64,000 bases of DNA from Streptomyces rubellomurinus (GCF_000961885.1 NZ_JZKH01000030.1:22573-86572), one strand, 5' to 3'. Numbered from the stretch's first letter, positions 34,197 through 43,274 are shown. A program made the numbers and translations. Notes: generated from the letters alone by a model not told the origin.

Positions 34197-35459
34197 CTAC
34201 ATCGTGACGGTCGGCGACAGCTCCTCCTGCGTGGCCCCGGACGGGCCCGAGGCCCGCTGACCCGGTGCGGGGGCGGCGCCGGGCCGGGGCCACGGCCCCG
34301 GGCGGTCGGCGGTGTTCAGGAGCACCGAGACGGTGTCGTCCTGGGCGTTGGTCACCGCCAGGTCGAGCCCGCCGCCGACGGTGAACCGGCCGGCCGCGAC
34401 GCGGTCCGGGGTCGAGTGGTCGCCGGACCCGGTGGGGTAGGACTGCGGCGCCCGGAAGGTGCCGTCGCGGTTGCCGAGCAGCAGCGTCGCGGAGTTCCCG
34501 CCGGTGGCGAGGGCCAGGTCGGCCGCGCCGCTGCGGGTGAAGTCGCCCACGACGACCGAGACGGGCGCGCTGCCGGCCGGGTAGGACCGTACGGGCCGGA
34601 AGGTGCGGTCGCCGTTGCCGAGCAGGACGCGGGCGGAGTTCTCCGAGTCGGCGAGCACGAGGTCGAGCCGGCCGTCGCCGCGCAGGTCGCCGACGGCCAG
34701 CGAGACGGGGATGCCGCCGACCCGGTAGCCGGTCGGGGCGCCGAGGGTGCCGTCGCCGTTGCCCGGGAAGACCGCGACCTCGCCGACGCCGTCGAGGGCG
34801 ACGGCCAGGTCGAGGTTGCCGCTGCCGCCGAGGTCGGCGAGGGCGATCGAGGCGGGGTTGGAGTTGTCGCCGGTCGGGTAGCTGCGCGCCGGCTGGAAGG
34901 TGCCGTCGCCGTTGCCCAGCAGCAGCGAGACGCTGCCGTCGCCGAAGTCGCCCAGGTTGGCGACGGCCAGGTCCAGCGTCCCGGTGCCGCGGAAGTCGCC
35001 GAGGGCGACGGCGTCCGGGTGCGGGCCGGTGGCGAGCCGGCGGGGCGGTCGGAAGGTGCCGTCGCCGTTGCCGAGCAGCACCGAGACTCCGTCGCCGTCC
35101 TGGTCGGCGACCACCAGGTCCGACACCCCGATGCCCCGGAGGTCGCCCACGGCGACGGAGCTGGGGCCGGGCCCGGCGGGGTAGGTGCGGCGCGGGGCGA
35201 AGGTGCCGTCGCCGTTGTTCAGCAGGATCGACACGGTGCCGTCCGCGGCGTCGGCCACCACGAGGTCGGTGCGGCCGCTGCCGGTGAGGTCGCCCGTCGC
35301 GACCGCGCGCGGGTTGTGCCCCACCGGGTAGTCGGTCTTCGGGGCGAACACCCCGGAGGCCCTGGGCACCTCGGACGCCCCGGCGGCCGAGGCGCCGCCA
35401 GGCAGCACTGCCAACAGCCCTGCTGCCAGGGCGGCTTGGGCCGACCTCAGTCTGCGCAT
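34197..35459 (-). CDS. secreted FG-GAP/VCBS repeat beta-propeller protein
   Basis: A 420-residue secreted protein. A Sec signal peptide (SAQAALAAGLLAVLPGGASA) is followed by seven to eight FG-GAP/VCBS units of about 48 residues, each with a DLxGxGxxDLVVAD core and a LLGNGDGTF loop (for example VSILLNNGDGTFAPRRTYP). They form a calcium-binding seven-bladed propeller like the integrin head. No catalytic residues are seen; binding of surface polymers or adhesion is the likely role. The internal repeats make the gene prone to copy-number change. Confidence 0.88.
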   Translation of the reverse strand: MRRLRSAQAALAAGLLAVLPGGASAAGASEVPRASGVFAPKTDYPVGHNPRAVATGDLTGSGRTDLVVADAADGTVSILLNNGDGTFAPRRTYPAGPGPSSVAVGDLRGIGVSDLVVADQDGDGVSVLLGNGDGTFRPPRRLATGPHPDAVALGDFRGTGTLDLAVANLGDFGDGSVSLLLGNGDGTFQPARSYPTGDNSNPASIALADLGGSGNLDLAVALDGVGEVAVFPGNGDGTLGAPTGYRVGGIPVSLAVGDLRGDGRLDLVLADSENSARVLLGNGDRTFRPVRSYPAGSAPVSVVVGDFTRSGAADLALATGGNSATLLLGNRDGTFRAPQSYPTGSGDHSTPDRVAAGRFTVGGGLDLAVTNAQDDTVSVLLNTADRPGPWPRPGAAPAPGQRASGPSGATQEELSPTVTM

Positions 35460-35577
35460 GGTCCCGTCACTCCCGTCCGGGCGCCGCCCGGCGCCCCTCT
35501 CGGGGCCGATGGTCGCCCGGCGGGCGCGGCGGTGGACGCAGCGACACCCCGAAGGGGCCGCGGCAATCCCGGCGGCG

Positions 35578-36399
35578 TCAGCGGTACGGCAGCAGCTCGG
35601 CCCGCTTCGGCGGCCGGCCGTCGCCGGAGGAGCGCCCGGTGAGGCGGCGGCCGATCCAGGGGCCGAGGTGGGTGCGCAGCCAGCGGGCGTCGGCGCGCAG
35701 CCGTTCGGCGCGCCCGGGCGGGGCGGCGGCGGGCAGCGGGGCGCGCCAGTCGAAGTCGACGGGGCGGCCGAGGGCTTCCAGCACGCCGGCGGCGACCCGG
35801 CGGTGGCCTTCGGGCGACAGGTGCAGGCGGTCCTCGGCCCACAGCCGGCGGTCGTCGAAGCAGGGCGCGGAGAAGAGGTCGACGACGGCGAAGCCGTCCT
35901 GCTGGCCGAGCTCCTGCACGAAGGCCTTCATCCGCAGGATGGCGGGCAGTATCCGGGTGCTGCCGGCCATCCGCCGGGTGGGGTCGGTGCTGGTGAACAG
36001 GACGACGGTGGCGCCGGTGGCGCGCAGTTCGGCGGCGCAGTGGCCGAGCAGCCGCTCGACGCGGTCGATGTCGCAGCCGGGGCGGAGCACGTCGTTGAGG
36101 CCGCCGGCGAGGGTGACGAGGTCGGCGCCCATCCCCACCGCGGTGGCGAGCTGCTCGTCGTGGATCTGGCCGATGAGCTTGCCCCGGACGGCGAGGTTGG
36201 CGTACCGGAAGCCGTCGCCCTCGCGCTCGCCGGCGCCCGCACGCCCCTCGGCGCCCGCACGCTCCTCGGCGAGCGCGGCGGCGACCCGGTCCGCCCAGCC
36301 GCGGTAGTTGCCGTCCGGCAGCAGGTCGTCGCACATGCCTTCGGTGAACGAGTCACCGAGGGCGACGTAACGTGCGTAGCTGCGCTGGGTGGTGGGCAC
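35578..36399 (-). CDS. SGNH/GDSL hydrolase
   Basis: A 273-residue cytoplasmic-looking esterase (no signal peptide). Block I is ARYVALGDSFTEGM with the Ser nucleophile, block II a Gly in NLAVRGKLIGQIHDE, block III TLAGGLNDVLRPG with Asn, and block V WAEDRLHLSPEGHR with Asp and His. Such enzymes are SGNH esterases or acyltransferases often working on acylated sugars. GTG at 36399 is preferred since GGAGG lies nine bases upstream. The region between this gene and the HxlR gene (36400-36617) has only short CTTCCGCTC-type repeats. Confidence 0.88.
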   Translation of the reverse strand: MPTTQRSYARYVALGDSFTEGMCDDLLPDGNYRGWADRVAAALAEERAGAEGRAGAGEREGDGFRYANLAVRGKLIGQIHDEQLATAVGMGADLVTLAGGLNDVLRPGCDIDRVERLLGHCAAELRATGATVVLFTSTDPTRRMAGSTRILPAILRMKAFVQELGQQDGFAVVDLFSAPCFDDRRLWAEDRLHLSPEGHRRVAAGVLEALGRPVDFDWRAPLPAAAPPGRAERLRADARWLRTHLGPWIGRRLTGRSSGDGRPPKRAELLPYR

Positions 36400-36617
36400 G
36401 GGGGGCCTCCGCTCTCCTGGGACGGCTCTGCGGTCCGACGATCGTACGTGCACGGCGACGGGCGGAACCGCCGGGGGCCCGGCCGCTCGTTCCGCTCCTT
36501 CCGCTCATTCCGCGCCGACTGTTCGTTTATCGGTCCGCGCCATCCTGAGGACACGGGGCGTCGGCCGGCGACGGGGGCCTTGCCGCCGCCCCGGCCAGGC
36601 CGGCCGGAGCGCTGCCG

Positions 36618-37001
36618 TCAGCCGATGACGGCGGCGCTCCGGGCCGTGTACCAGTGCTCGCGCACCGCGTCGGTGGGCCGCTGCTCGCCCAGGGCACCCA
36701 GCCCCCACGCGCCCAACGCCTCGATCACCGGCCGCAGTTCGGCCCCGCGCTCGGTCAGCTCGTACACCGTGGCACTGGCCGGCCGCTCCAGCTTGCGCCG
36801 GACGGCGAGCCCCTCGCCCTCCAGCTGCTTGAGCCGGGCGGCGAGGATGTCGGTGGAGACACCGGGCAGGTCGGCGTGCAGGTCGGTGTAGCGGCGCGGG
36901 CCGCCGAGGAGTTCACGGACGATCAGGAGGCTCCAGCGTTCCCCCACCGCGTCCAGGGCGCGGGCGACGGCGCAGTACTGGTCGTAGCTTCGGCGTGACA
37001 T
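36618..37001 (-). CDS. HxlR family transcriptional regulator
   Basis: A 127-residue winged-helix regulator of the HxlR (MarR-like) type: YCAVARALDAVGERWSLLIV, RELLGGPRRYTDLHADLPGV then STDILAARLKQLEGEGLAVR and a wing ending SATVYELTERGAEL. Such proteins respond to reactive electrophiles or small ligands and repress adjacent genes. The ATG at 37001 is divergent from the aminotransferase gene (37099), and the shared region has several nested dyads that may be its operator. Confidence 0.9.
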   Translation of the reverse strand: MSRRSYDQYCAVARALDAVGERWSLLIVRELLGGPRRYTDLHADLPGVSTDILAARLKQLEGEGLAVRRKLERPASATVYELTERGAELRPVIEALGAWGLGALGEQRPTDAVREHWYTARSAAVIG

Positions 37002-37016
37002 GTGGATCAGCATAGC

Positions 37017-37047
37017 CAAGAAGTTGGACTTTCCAAGTGCCGACTTG
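37017..37047. promoter_or_regulatory. nested dyads in the HxlR/aminotransferase promoter region
   Basis: Three overlapping inverted repeats: CCAA-TTGG at 37017-37028, TTGGA-TCCAA around a three-base centre at 37024-37036, and CAAGT-ACTTG at 37034-37047. They lie right behind the HxlR start and within 60 bases of the aminotransferase start. Confidence 0.45.
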
Positions 37048-37098
37048 GTAGAACAAAGCAGAAGCAACGGAGCGGTGGTGACGGTCGGGAGGCCGCAG

Positions 37099-38313
37099 AT
37101 GGAGTTTCGGCAGTCCAGCAAGCTGAACGGCGTGTGCTACGAGATCCGCGGCCCGGTGGTCGACCAGGCCAACGCCCTGGAGGAGGCCGGGCACAGCGTG
37201 CTGCGGCTGAACACCGGCAACCCGGCGCCGTTCGGCTTCGAGGCGCCGGAGGAGATCATCCAGGACATCATCCGCAACCTGCCCTCGGCGCACGGCTACA
37301 GCGACTCGCGCGGCATCCTGCCGGCCCGCCGCGCGGTGGTGCAGTACTACCAGCAGCGCGGCGTCCAGGGCGTCACCGTCAACGACGTCTACCTCGGCAA
37401 CGGCGTCTCCGAGCTGATCCAGATGGCCGTCACCGCGCTGGTCGACGACGGCGACGAGGTGCTCGTGCCGGCCCCGGACTACCCGCTGTGGACGGCGTCC
37501 GTCCGGCTGGCCGGCGGCAAGGCGGTGCACTACCTGTGCGACGAGGAGGCCGACTGGTACCCGGACCTCGACGACATCGCCGCCAAGATCACCGCCCGCA
37601 CCAAGGCCATCGTCGTCATCAACCCCAACAACCCCACCGGCGCGGTCTACCCGAAGGAGCTGCTGGAGGGCATCCTCGACCTGGCCCGCCGCCACCAGCT
37701 GATGGTGCTGGCCGACGAGATCTACGACAAGATCCTCTACGACGACACCGTGCACCACTGCCTGGGCGCGCTCGCCGACGACGTGCTCACCCTCACCTTC
37801 AACGGCCTGTCCAAGGCCTACCGGGTGGCCGGCTTCCGCAGCGGCTGGCTGGTCGTCTCCGGGCCCAAGCAGCACGCCGCCGACTACCTGGAGGGCCTGA
37901 CCATGCTCTCCGGCATGCGGCTGTGTCCCAACGTGCCCGCCCAGTACGCCGTGCAGGCCGCGCTCGGCGGCCACCAGTCCATCAACGACCTGGTGCTGCC
38001 CGGCGGGCGGCTGACCGAGCAGCGCGACATCGCGGTCAAGGCGCTGAACGAGATCCCCGGCGTCAGCTGCGTCAAGCCCAAGGGCGCGCTGTACGCCTTC
38101 GCCCGGCTCGACCCGGCGGTGCACCGGATCGTCGACGACGAGCGGTTCGTGCTGGACCTGCTGCTGCGCGAGAAGATCCACGTCGTCCAGGGCACCGGCT
38201 TCAACTGGCCCCGCCCGGACCACTTCCGCTTCGTCACCCTCCCCCGGGCCGACGACCTGGAGACGGCGATCAACCGGATCGGCCGCTTCCTCGCGACGTA
38301 CCGGCAGGTCTGA
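37099..38313 (+). CDS. alaA: alanine-type aminotransferase (AlaA-like)
   Basis: A 404-residue fold-type I PLP aminotransferase. It follows E. coli AlaA along its whole length: SSKLNGVCYEIRGPV, RLNTGNPAPFGFEAPEEI, GNGVSELIQMAV, VPAPDYPLWTA, VVINPNNPTGAVYPKELL, LADEIYDKILYDD, the PLP lysine in TFNGLSKAYRVAGFRSGW, and FNWPRPDHFRFVTLP at the end. The likely reaction is glutamate-pyruvate transamination to alanine. GGGAGG precedes the ATG at 37099. It is divergent from the HxlR regulator, which may control it. Confidence 0.9.
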   Translation: MEFRQSSKLNGVCYEIRGPVVDQANALEEAGHSVLRLNTGNPAPFGFEAPEEIIQDIIRNLPSAHGYSDSRGILPARRAVVQYYQQRGVQGVTVNDVYLGNGVSELIQMAVTALVDDGDEVLVPAPDYPLWTASVRLAGGKAVHYLCDEEADWYPDLDDIAAKITARTKAIVVINPNNPTGAVYPKELLEGILDLARRHQLMVLADEIYDKILYDDTVHHCLGALADDVLTLTFNGLSKAYRVAGFRSGWLVVSGPKQHAADYLEGLTMLSGMRLCPNVPAQYAVQAALGGHQSINDLVLPGGRLTEQRDIAVKALNEIPGVSCVKPKGALYAFARLDPAVHRIVDDERFVLDLLLREKIHVVQGTGFNWPRPDHFRFVTLPRADDLETAINRIGRFLATYRQV

Positions 38314-38331
38314 GCCGTACGCTCGGACACC

Positions 38332-38664
38332 ATGACCGTCCTGCGCTCCATCGCCCTGTTCGTGCTCGCCGCGCTCGCCGAGATCGGCGGCTGCTGGCTG
38401 GTCTGGCAGAGCGTGCGCGAGCAACGGCCGTGGTGGCTGGCCGGGTTGGGCGTGGTGGCGCTCGGCGCGTACGGCTTCGTCGCGGCGCTGCAGCCGGACG
38501 CGGACTTCGGCCGGGTGCTGGCCGCGTACGGCGGGGTGTTCGTGGCCGGCTCGCTGCTGTGGGGCATGGCGGTGGACGGCTTCCGGCCGACCCGGTACGA
38601 CGTGCTGGGCGCGCTGGTCTGCCTGGCCGGGGTCGCCGTGATCATGTACGGGCCCCGGCGCTGA
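38332..38664 (+). CDS. YnfA/UPF0060 family membrane protein
   Basis: A 110-residue four-helix membrane protein of the YnfA family, small multidrug-resistance-like. Family marks are [59 protein letters not shown] and [20 protein letters not shown]. Length is exactly that of the family. Its physiological role is not settled. TACGCT 15 bases before the ATG suggests a leaderless mRNA. The stop lies within a terminator hairpin. Confidence 0.92.
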   Translation: MTVLRSIALFVLAALAEIGGCWLVWQSVREQRPWWLAGLGVVALGAYGFVAALQPDADFGRVLAAYGGVFVAGSLLWGMAVDGFRPTRYDVLGALVCLAGVAVIMYGPRR

Positions 38665-38688
38665 GGTCGTCCCTCAGCACCGGGGCCC
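38650..38688. terminator. bidirectional hairpin terminator
   Basis: GGGCCCCGGCGCTGAGG pairs with CCTCAGCACCGGGGCCC over 17 bp with one mismatch and a five-base loop. It spans the YnfA stop and precedes the convergent purple acid phosphatase stop at 38714. Confidence 0.75.
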
Positions 38689-38713
38689 GCATCATCGGAC
38701 GTGACGGGAGGGC

Positions 38714-40381
38714 TTACCAGCCCCAGCCGCCGCCCTCGCCGTCGTCGTCGCGGCCGGAGTCCCAGCCCTCGCCGACCTTGCGCTGGATCGTGTAGTTGTC
38801 GATCTGCTTGCCGTCCTCGGTCAGCGCGGTGACCTTCATCGAGGACTTCTGGCCCAGGTGCGCCGGGGTGACGTCGACCTTGATGAACGAGTAGCCGGTG
38901 TAGCGCACCCGCGACCACTGGATGGTCTCGGGGGTCTTCACCCGGCCCTTGCTCCAGTAGTAGGTCTTGACCTCGTCCTGGTGGTTCTCGTGGCCCTCGT
39001 AGGTGTCGGGCACGTCGAACTTGTACAGGCTGCGGCCGGCGGCGCCCGCGGTCACGTAGACCACGCCGTCCTTCTCGGGCTCGATGGTGGCGCCGCTCGG
39101 CACCTGCTTCGAGACCTTGTTGCCGAGGATGGCGTCGGTGCGCTCGTAGATGTGGTTGTGGCCGTTGATGACCAGGTCCACGCGGTACTTCTCGAACAGC
39201 GGCACCCACGCCTCGCGGACGCCGCCCTCGGAGGCGTGCGCCACCGTGGTCGAGAAGGCGCAGTGGTGGAAGAAGACCACGATGAAGTCGATGGTCTCGT
39301 CGCTGCGCAGGTCCTTGAGGGTGCGGTCCAGCCACTTGGTCTGCTTGCCCGCCGAGATGCCCAGGTTGGCCGGGATCTCGTAGGAGATGTCGTTGGCGTC
39401 GAGGGAGATGACGCCGACGTTCTTGTAGCGGAAGGTGTAGACGCCGGGGACGGTGCGCGGGTCCGGGCCGTTGTCCGGCAGGTAGAAGCGGGTGTTCTCG
39501 CCGCCGTAGCCGTTGGGCGAGTACCAGGCTTCGATGTCGTGGTTGCCGTAGGCGACCATCCACGGGATCTCGGCGGCGACCGTCTCGGTCTGGACCAGGA
39601 AGTCGTCCCAGGTCTTCGCGTTGAAGACGGACTTGTCCGGGTCGGTGCCGGAACCGGCCGGGTCGGCGTAGCAGATGTCGCCGGCGTGCAGGTGGAAGGC
39701 CGGCTTCTGGGCCTTGATGATGTGGTCGTTGCCGGCCGCGTGGGAGCTGACGCCCTGGTCGCCGAAGGCCGTGAAGGTGAACGGCTCGTACACCTTGCCC
39801 CAGCGGTGGTCGCGGGAGGGCGCGGTGCGGAAGGTGTGCAGGGTGGAGATCTGCTGCTGGGAGGCCGGGTCGAAGCCCTCGTGGCCGACGCCGTAGTAGT
39901 AGGTGGTGTCGGGGTGCAGGTCCTCGAGCGCGACGTGCAGGTAGTACTGGTCCACCGGCTGGCTGTTCGGGGCCAGCGCCGGGGTGTGCAGGGCGCGGAC
40001 CTCGGCCTCGACCTTGTGGCTCAGGTCCCACGGGTGCTTGCCGAAGCGCAGGAACGGCTTCTTGACCGGCGCCGGGACCTGCCAGGAGACGCGGAACTGG
40101 GTGTCCGGCTCGGGGCCGAACTGGAGGTGACGGCCGATCGGCGCGACCAGCGAGCCGTCGATCCCGTCCGCCGTGCCGCCGGTCAGCAGCTGCGGGCTCG
40201 CCGGGGCGGCGAACGCCGGGGCGCTGCCCAGCGCACCGCCGACGGCGATGGCGCCCACGGTCACGGCGCCGGCGCGCAGCATCCGGCGGCGGGAGAAGCG
40301 GGCCCGCAGGTACTCGTGCTGCTCGGCCATGCTCATGCGGTCGGCGAGCCGCGCCGGCACGCCCATGTTGGGGATATCCAT
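38714..40381 (-). CDS. Tat-exported purple acid phosphatase-type metallophosphoesterase
   Basis: A 555-residue secreted phosphatase. A twin-arginine signal peptide (RFSRRRMLRAGAVTVGAIAV, cleaved after APAFA) is followed by an N-terminal Fn3-like domain (FRVSWQVPAPVKKP ... TTYYYGVGHEG) and a calcineurin-like metal centre: FGDQG, HAGDICYAD, YGNHDIE, FFHHCAFS and NGHNHIYERT. These five blocks give all ligands for the dinuclear Fe/Zn site. It should release phosphate from organic esters outside the cell. The upstream region has a sequence resembling PhoP boxes, consistent with phosphate control. The C-terminus is Gly/Asp-rich. Confidence 0.92.
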   Translation of the reverse strand: MDIPNMGVPARLADRMSMAEQHEYLRARFSRRRMLRAGAVTVGAIAVGGALGSAPAFAAPASPQLLTGGTADGIDGSLVAPIGRHLQFGPEPDTQFRVSWQVPAPVKKPFLRFGKHPWDLSHKVEAEVRALHTPALAPNSQPVDQYYLHVALEDLHPDTTYYYGVGHEGFDPASQQQISTLHTFRTAPSRDHRWGKVYEPFTFTAFGDQGVSSHAAGNDHIIKAQKPAFHLHAGDICYADPAGSGTDPDKSVFNAKTWDDFLVQTETVAAEIPWMVAYGNHDIEAWYSPNGYGGENTRFYLPDNGPDPRTVPGVYTFRYKNVGVISLDANDISYEIPANLGISAGKQTKWLDRTLKDLRSDETIDFIVVFFHHCAFSTTVAHASEGGVREAWVPLFEKYRVDLVINGHNHIYERTDAILGNKVSKQVPSGATIEPEKDGVVYVTAGAAGRSLYKFDVPDTYEGHENHQDEVKTYYWSKGRVKTPETIQWSRVRYTGYSFIKVDVTPAHLGQKSSMKVTALTEDGKQIDNYTIQRKVGEGWDSGRDDDGEGGGWGW

Positions 40382-40400
40382 GCGCGGGACTCTGTCAGCG

Positions 40401-40433
40401 GCGCGTTGACCGCACGCGGACGTCCGGTGAACG
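40401..40433 (-). promoter_or_regulatory. possible PhoP (PHO) box
   Basis: On the minus strand a CGTTCACCGGA unit is followed 22 bases later by GGTCAACGCGC, i.e. two good 11-mers of the Streptomyces PHO-box type framing a degenerate one, about 20-50 bases upstream of the phosphatase start. The middle unit is poor, so this is tentative. Confidence 0.3.
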
Positions 40434-40569
40434 GGTGTCAGCGCGTCGCCCACTCGAACGTCAATGTTCGACCATGAATAGGTAAAGAGCATGTTCGTAC
40501 CGGACCGACGCCGGATCATGGCCTCCGCGCGATCGGTGCCCTGATGCGGTGTCGGGCACCGGGGAGGAC

Positions 40570-40824
40570 TCAGCCCGCGGGTTCGTCCCAGTGCCCGGCG
40601 GCCCGGTTGCCGGTGCCGTCGCAGGTGCGGCAGACCTCGTCCCGGTAGGCGTGCTTGGCGCCCGTCGCGTCCACCCGGTAGCGGACGTACACGCCGGTGC
40701 CGTCGCAGAGGAAGCAGTTGCCGCCCCCGCCGCCCATCTCGGTGGTGCCGGTGCCCTGGCAGGTCCGGCAGCTGAGGCCGGCGGTCCGCCCGGTGCCCGC
40801 GCAGATGCGGCAGACCAGCGTCAT
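40570..40824 (-). CDS. small DnaJ-type zinc-finger protein
   Basis: An 84-residue protein made almost entirely of four CxxCxGxG motifs: CRICAGTG, CRTCQGTG, CFLCDGTG and CRTCDGTG. In DnaJ the same motif, four times, forms a zinc-binding domain that holds unfolded clients. Here it stands alone, without J domain. GGAGG sits seven bases before the ATG. A role as zinc-binding chaperone helper or redox protein is inference. Confidence 0.8.
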   Translation of the reverse strand: MTLVCRICAGTGRTAGLSCRTCQGTGTTEMGGGGGNCFLCDGTGVYVRYRVDATGAKHAYRDEVCRTCDGTGNRAAGHWDEPAG

Positions 40825-40918
40825 CCTCGTCCTCCCTGCCCCGGAACCGTTCGCTGCCACCGGTCATGGTAGTGGCGCCGCTCCCGCACCCGCCCCGGGA
40901 CGTTGATATGACCGGCCG

Positions 40919-41329
40919 TCAGTCCGCCAGGGACTCGCGGACCCGGCGGGAGACCGAGATCAGCTGGAGGTCGAGCAGGCCGGGCGGGTCGGCGAGGCCG
41001 GGGCCGCCCGCGTGCACCCACGCGGCGATGTCGTCGATCATCTCGTCCATCAGCACGAAGCCGAGCCAGACCGGGCGCCCGCCCGCCGCCCGGCCCTCGC
41101 TGGAGGGGCCGACCACCACCACGTTGGACTGGGTGCAGACGTCCAGGCAGTTCACCGCGCGGACCCGGCCCGCCGAGCCGACCGCCGTGCGCAGCCGCTC
41201 GTACTGGCCGGCGTGGTCCACGCCCGGGTGCTTCGCCTGGGTGCCGCAGCAGCAGCCCCGGCAGACGGTGACGGTCACCGGGGACGCGGCGGCGGAGCCG
41301 GCACCCGTCCGGCGGTCTCGGCGGCTCAT
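40919..41329 (-). CDS. (2Fe-2S) thioredoxin-like ferredoxin domain protein
   Basis: A 136-residue protein of the thioredoxin-like 2Fe-2S ferredoxin group (related to NuoE/DUF1636). Cluster ligands are in TVCRGCCCGTQAKHPG and, about 30 residues later, AVNCLDVCTQSNVVVV. The C-terminal part (WLGFVLMDEMIDDIAAWVHA) is the helical end of the fold. GGGGAACC precedes the ATG at 41329. It is downstream on the same strand as the FAD-dependent dehydrogenase but 137 bases away, so a shared electron-transfer role is only a possibility. Confidence 0.8.
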   Translation of the reverse strand: MSRRDRRTGAGSAAASPVTVTVCRGCCCGTQAKHPGVDHAGQYERLRTAVGSAGRVRAVNCLDVCTQSNVVVVGPSSEGRAAGGRPVWLGFVLMDEMIDDIAAWVHAGGPGLADPPGLLDLQLISVSRRVRESLAD

Positions 41330-41419
41330 CGGTTCCCCGGTCCCCTCGTGGTCAGTGTGCGTCCGGCACCGGCACTGTACCCGCCGCCCCCCGCCCGCCC
41401 CACGGCGGGACCGCCCCAC

Positions 41420-41494
41420 CCGACCGCGCGGGCCGCCGCCCGGGCCGACCGCGCGGGCCGACCGCCTTATCCGACCGCGCGGGCCGCCGCCCGG
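41420..41494. repeat. direct repeats at the 3' end of the FAD dehydrogenase gene
   Basis: A 24-base segment beginning CCGACCGCGCGGGCCG occurs at 41420-41443 and 41471-41494, with a shortened copy at 41445-41460. The 41471 copy encodes the last residues of the dehydrogenase; the others lie beyond its stop, so the gene end has been duplicated. Confidence 0.6.
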
Positions 41495-43122
41495 CCCGCC
41501 GTGCGGCCGGAGAACAGGCAGCCGCCGAGGAACGTCCCCTCCAGCGAGCGGTAGCCGTGCACGCCCCCGCCGCCGAAGCCGGCCGCCTCGCCGGCCGCGT
41601 AGACGCCGGGCAGCGGCTCGCCGTCCGGGCGCAGCACGCGGGAGGAGAGGTCGGTCTCCAGGCCGCCGAGCGACTTGCGGGTGAGGATGTTCAGCCGGAC
41701 GGCGATCAGCGGGGCCGCGGCCGGGTCGAGGATGCGGTGCGGGGCGGCGGTGCGGATCAGCTTGTCGCCGAGGTAGCGGCGGGCGCCGTGGATGGCGGTG
41801 ATCTGGAGGTCCTTGGCGAAGGGGTTGGCGACCTGCCGGTCGCGGTCCTCGACGGTGCGGCGCAGTTCGCCGGGGTCGATCAGCGCCTCGCGGGTCTTGG
41901 CGTTCATGCCCCGGGCGAGGTCGCCGAGGTTGCTCGCGACGACGAAGTCGGGCCCGTGCCGCAGGTGCCCCTCGACGGGGCCGGGGGCGCCGGGCAAGGC
42001 GCGGCCGAGCACGCCGCGCAGCGACCGTCCGGTCAGGTCGGGGTTCTGTTCGGAGCCGGAGAGGGTGAACTCCTTCTCGATGATGCGCTGGTTGAGCACG
42101 AACCAGGTGTGCTCGTGCCCGGTGGCCATGATGTGTTCGAGGGTGCCGAGGGTGTCGAAGCCGGGGAAGAGCGGGACGGGCAGCCGCCTGCCGCGGGCGT
42201 CGAGCCAGAGCGAGGACGGGCCGGGCAGGATGCGGATGCCGTGCCGGGCCCAGATCGGGTCCCAGTTCTCGATGCCCTCGGTGTAGTGCCACATCCGGTC
42301 GCCGTTGATCAGGCTGGCGCCGGCCCGGCCGGCGACCTCCAGCATCAGGCCGTCGACGTGCGCGGGGACGCCGGAGAGCAGCCTGGCGGGCGGGGTGCCG
42401 AGCCGGGCGGGCCAGGCCTTGCGGACCAGGTCGTGGTTGCCGCCGATGCCGCCGGAGGTCACGATCACGGCCTGGGCGCGCAGTTCGAAGCCGCCGACGC
42501 TCTCCCGCGAGCTGGCCTCGCCGCGGGCGGCGGGGCTGGGCACCAGCACCTCACCGGTGACGGTGTCGACGGCGCCGGCGGTGGCGGCGAGGCCGGTGAC
42601 CCGGTGCCGGAAGCGCAGGTCGACGAGCCCGCGCGCGGCGGCGGCGCGGACCCGGCGGACGAAGGGTTCGAGCAGTCCGGGCCCGGTGCCCCAGGTGATG
42701 TGGAAGCGCGGCACGGAATTGCCGGGCCCGTCCGCGAGGAATCCGCCGCGCTCGGCCCAGCCGACGACGGGGAAGAACCGCACGCCCTGGCCGTGCAGCC
42801 AGGCGCGCTTCTCGCCGGCGGCGAAGTCGACGTAGGCCTCGGCCCAGCGGCGCGGCCAGGCGTCCTCGGGCCGGTCGAAGCCGGCGGTGCCGAGCCAGTC
42901 CTGCCAGGCGAGGGCGTGCGAGTCGCGGATGCGCATCCGGCGCTGCTCGGGCGAGTCGACCAGGAAGAGGCCGCCGAAGGACCAGTGCGCCTGGCCGCCG
43001 AAGGAGGCCGCGGGCTCCTGGTCGAGCAGGATCACCTTCCGTCCGGCGTCGGCGAGTTCGGCGGTGGCGGCGAGGCCGGCGAGTCCCGCTCCGATGACGA
43101 TGACGTCGGCGTCCAGGGCCAT
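41467..43122 (-). CDS. FAD-binding dehydrogenase (KstD/flavocytochrome c-like)
   Basis: A 551-residue flavoprotein. The dinucleotide-binding motif VIVIGAGLAGLAATAELADA opens the protein, ILLDQEP binds the adenosine ribose, and the C-terminal VYAAGEAAGFGGGGVHGYRS plus LGGCLFSGRTAGRAAAR closes the FAD fold. A substrate-cap domain lies between (about 130-400). The sequence is close to the 3-ketosteroid-dehydrogenase-like 'FAD-binding dehydrogenase' group with no defined substrate. A single ATG start is clear. It is divergent from the SGNH hydrolase at 43480 across a region full of palindromes. Confidence 0.88.
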   Translation of the reverse strand: MALDADVIVIGAGLAGLAATAELADAGRKVILLDQEPAASFGGQAHWSFGGLFLVDSPEQRRMRIRDSHALAWQDWLGTAGFDRPEDAWPRRWAEAYVDFAAGEKRAWLHGQGVRFFPVVGWAERGGFLADGPGNSVPRFHITWGTGPGLLEPFVRRVRAAAARGLVDLRFRHRVTGLAATAGAVDTVTGEVLVPSPAARGEASSRESVGGFELRAQAVIVTSGGIGGNHDLVRKAWPARLGTPPARLLSGVPAHVDGLMLEVAGRAGASLINGDRMWHYTEGIENWDPIWARHGIRILPGPSSLWLDARGRRLPVPLFPGFDTLGTLEHIMATGHEHTWFVLNQRIIEKEFTLSGSEQNPDLTGRSLRGVLGRALPGAPGPVEGHLRHGPDFVVASNLGDLARGMNAKTREALIDPGELRRTVEDRDRQVANPFAKDLQITAIHGARRYLGDKLIRTAAPHRILDPAAAPLIAVRLNILTRKSLGGLETDLSSRVLRPDGEPLPGVYAAGEAAGFGGGGVHGYRSLEGTFLGGCLFSGRTAGRAAARAVG

Positions 43123-43274
43123 GCGCAGTCCTCCGTCGCGGCTCGCGGGGCGGGCGCTCCGGGGTGGGCGCCGTCGCCGGTACGGCGGCGCCGGGTGCGG
43201 CCGCCGTCGCCGTGCGCCCGATACTGCGGCCTGCGGTGACGTCCGGTCAACCGGCCGGTAACAAGCAGTCGCAC

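Noticed and set aside
41549..43239. A long plus-strand frame opposite the FAD dehydrogenase
   Set aside because: The minus-strand frame has clear FAD-binding motifs at both ends; the plus frame is low complexity.
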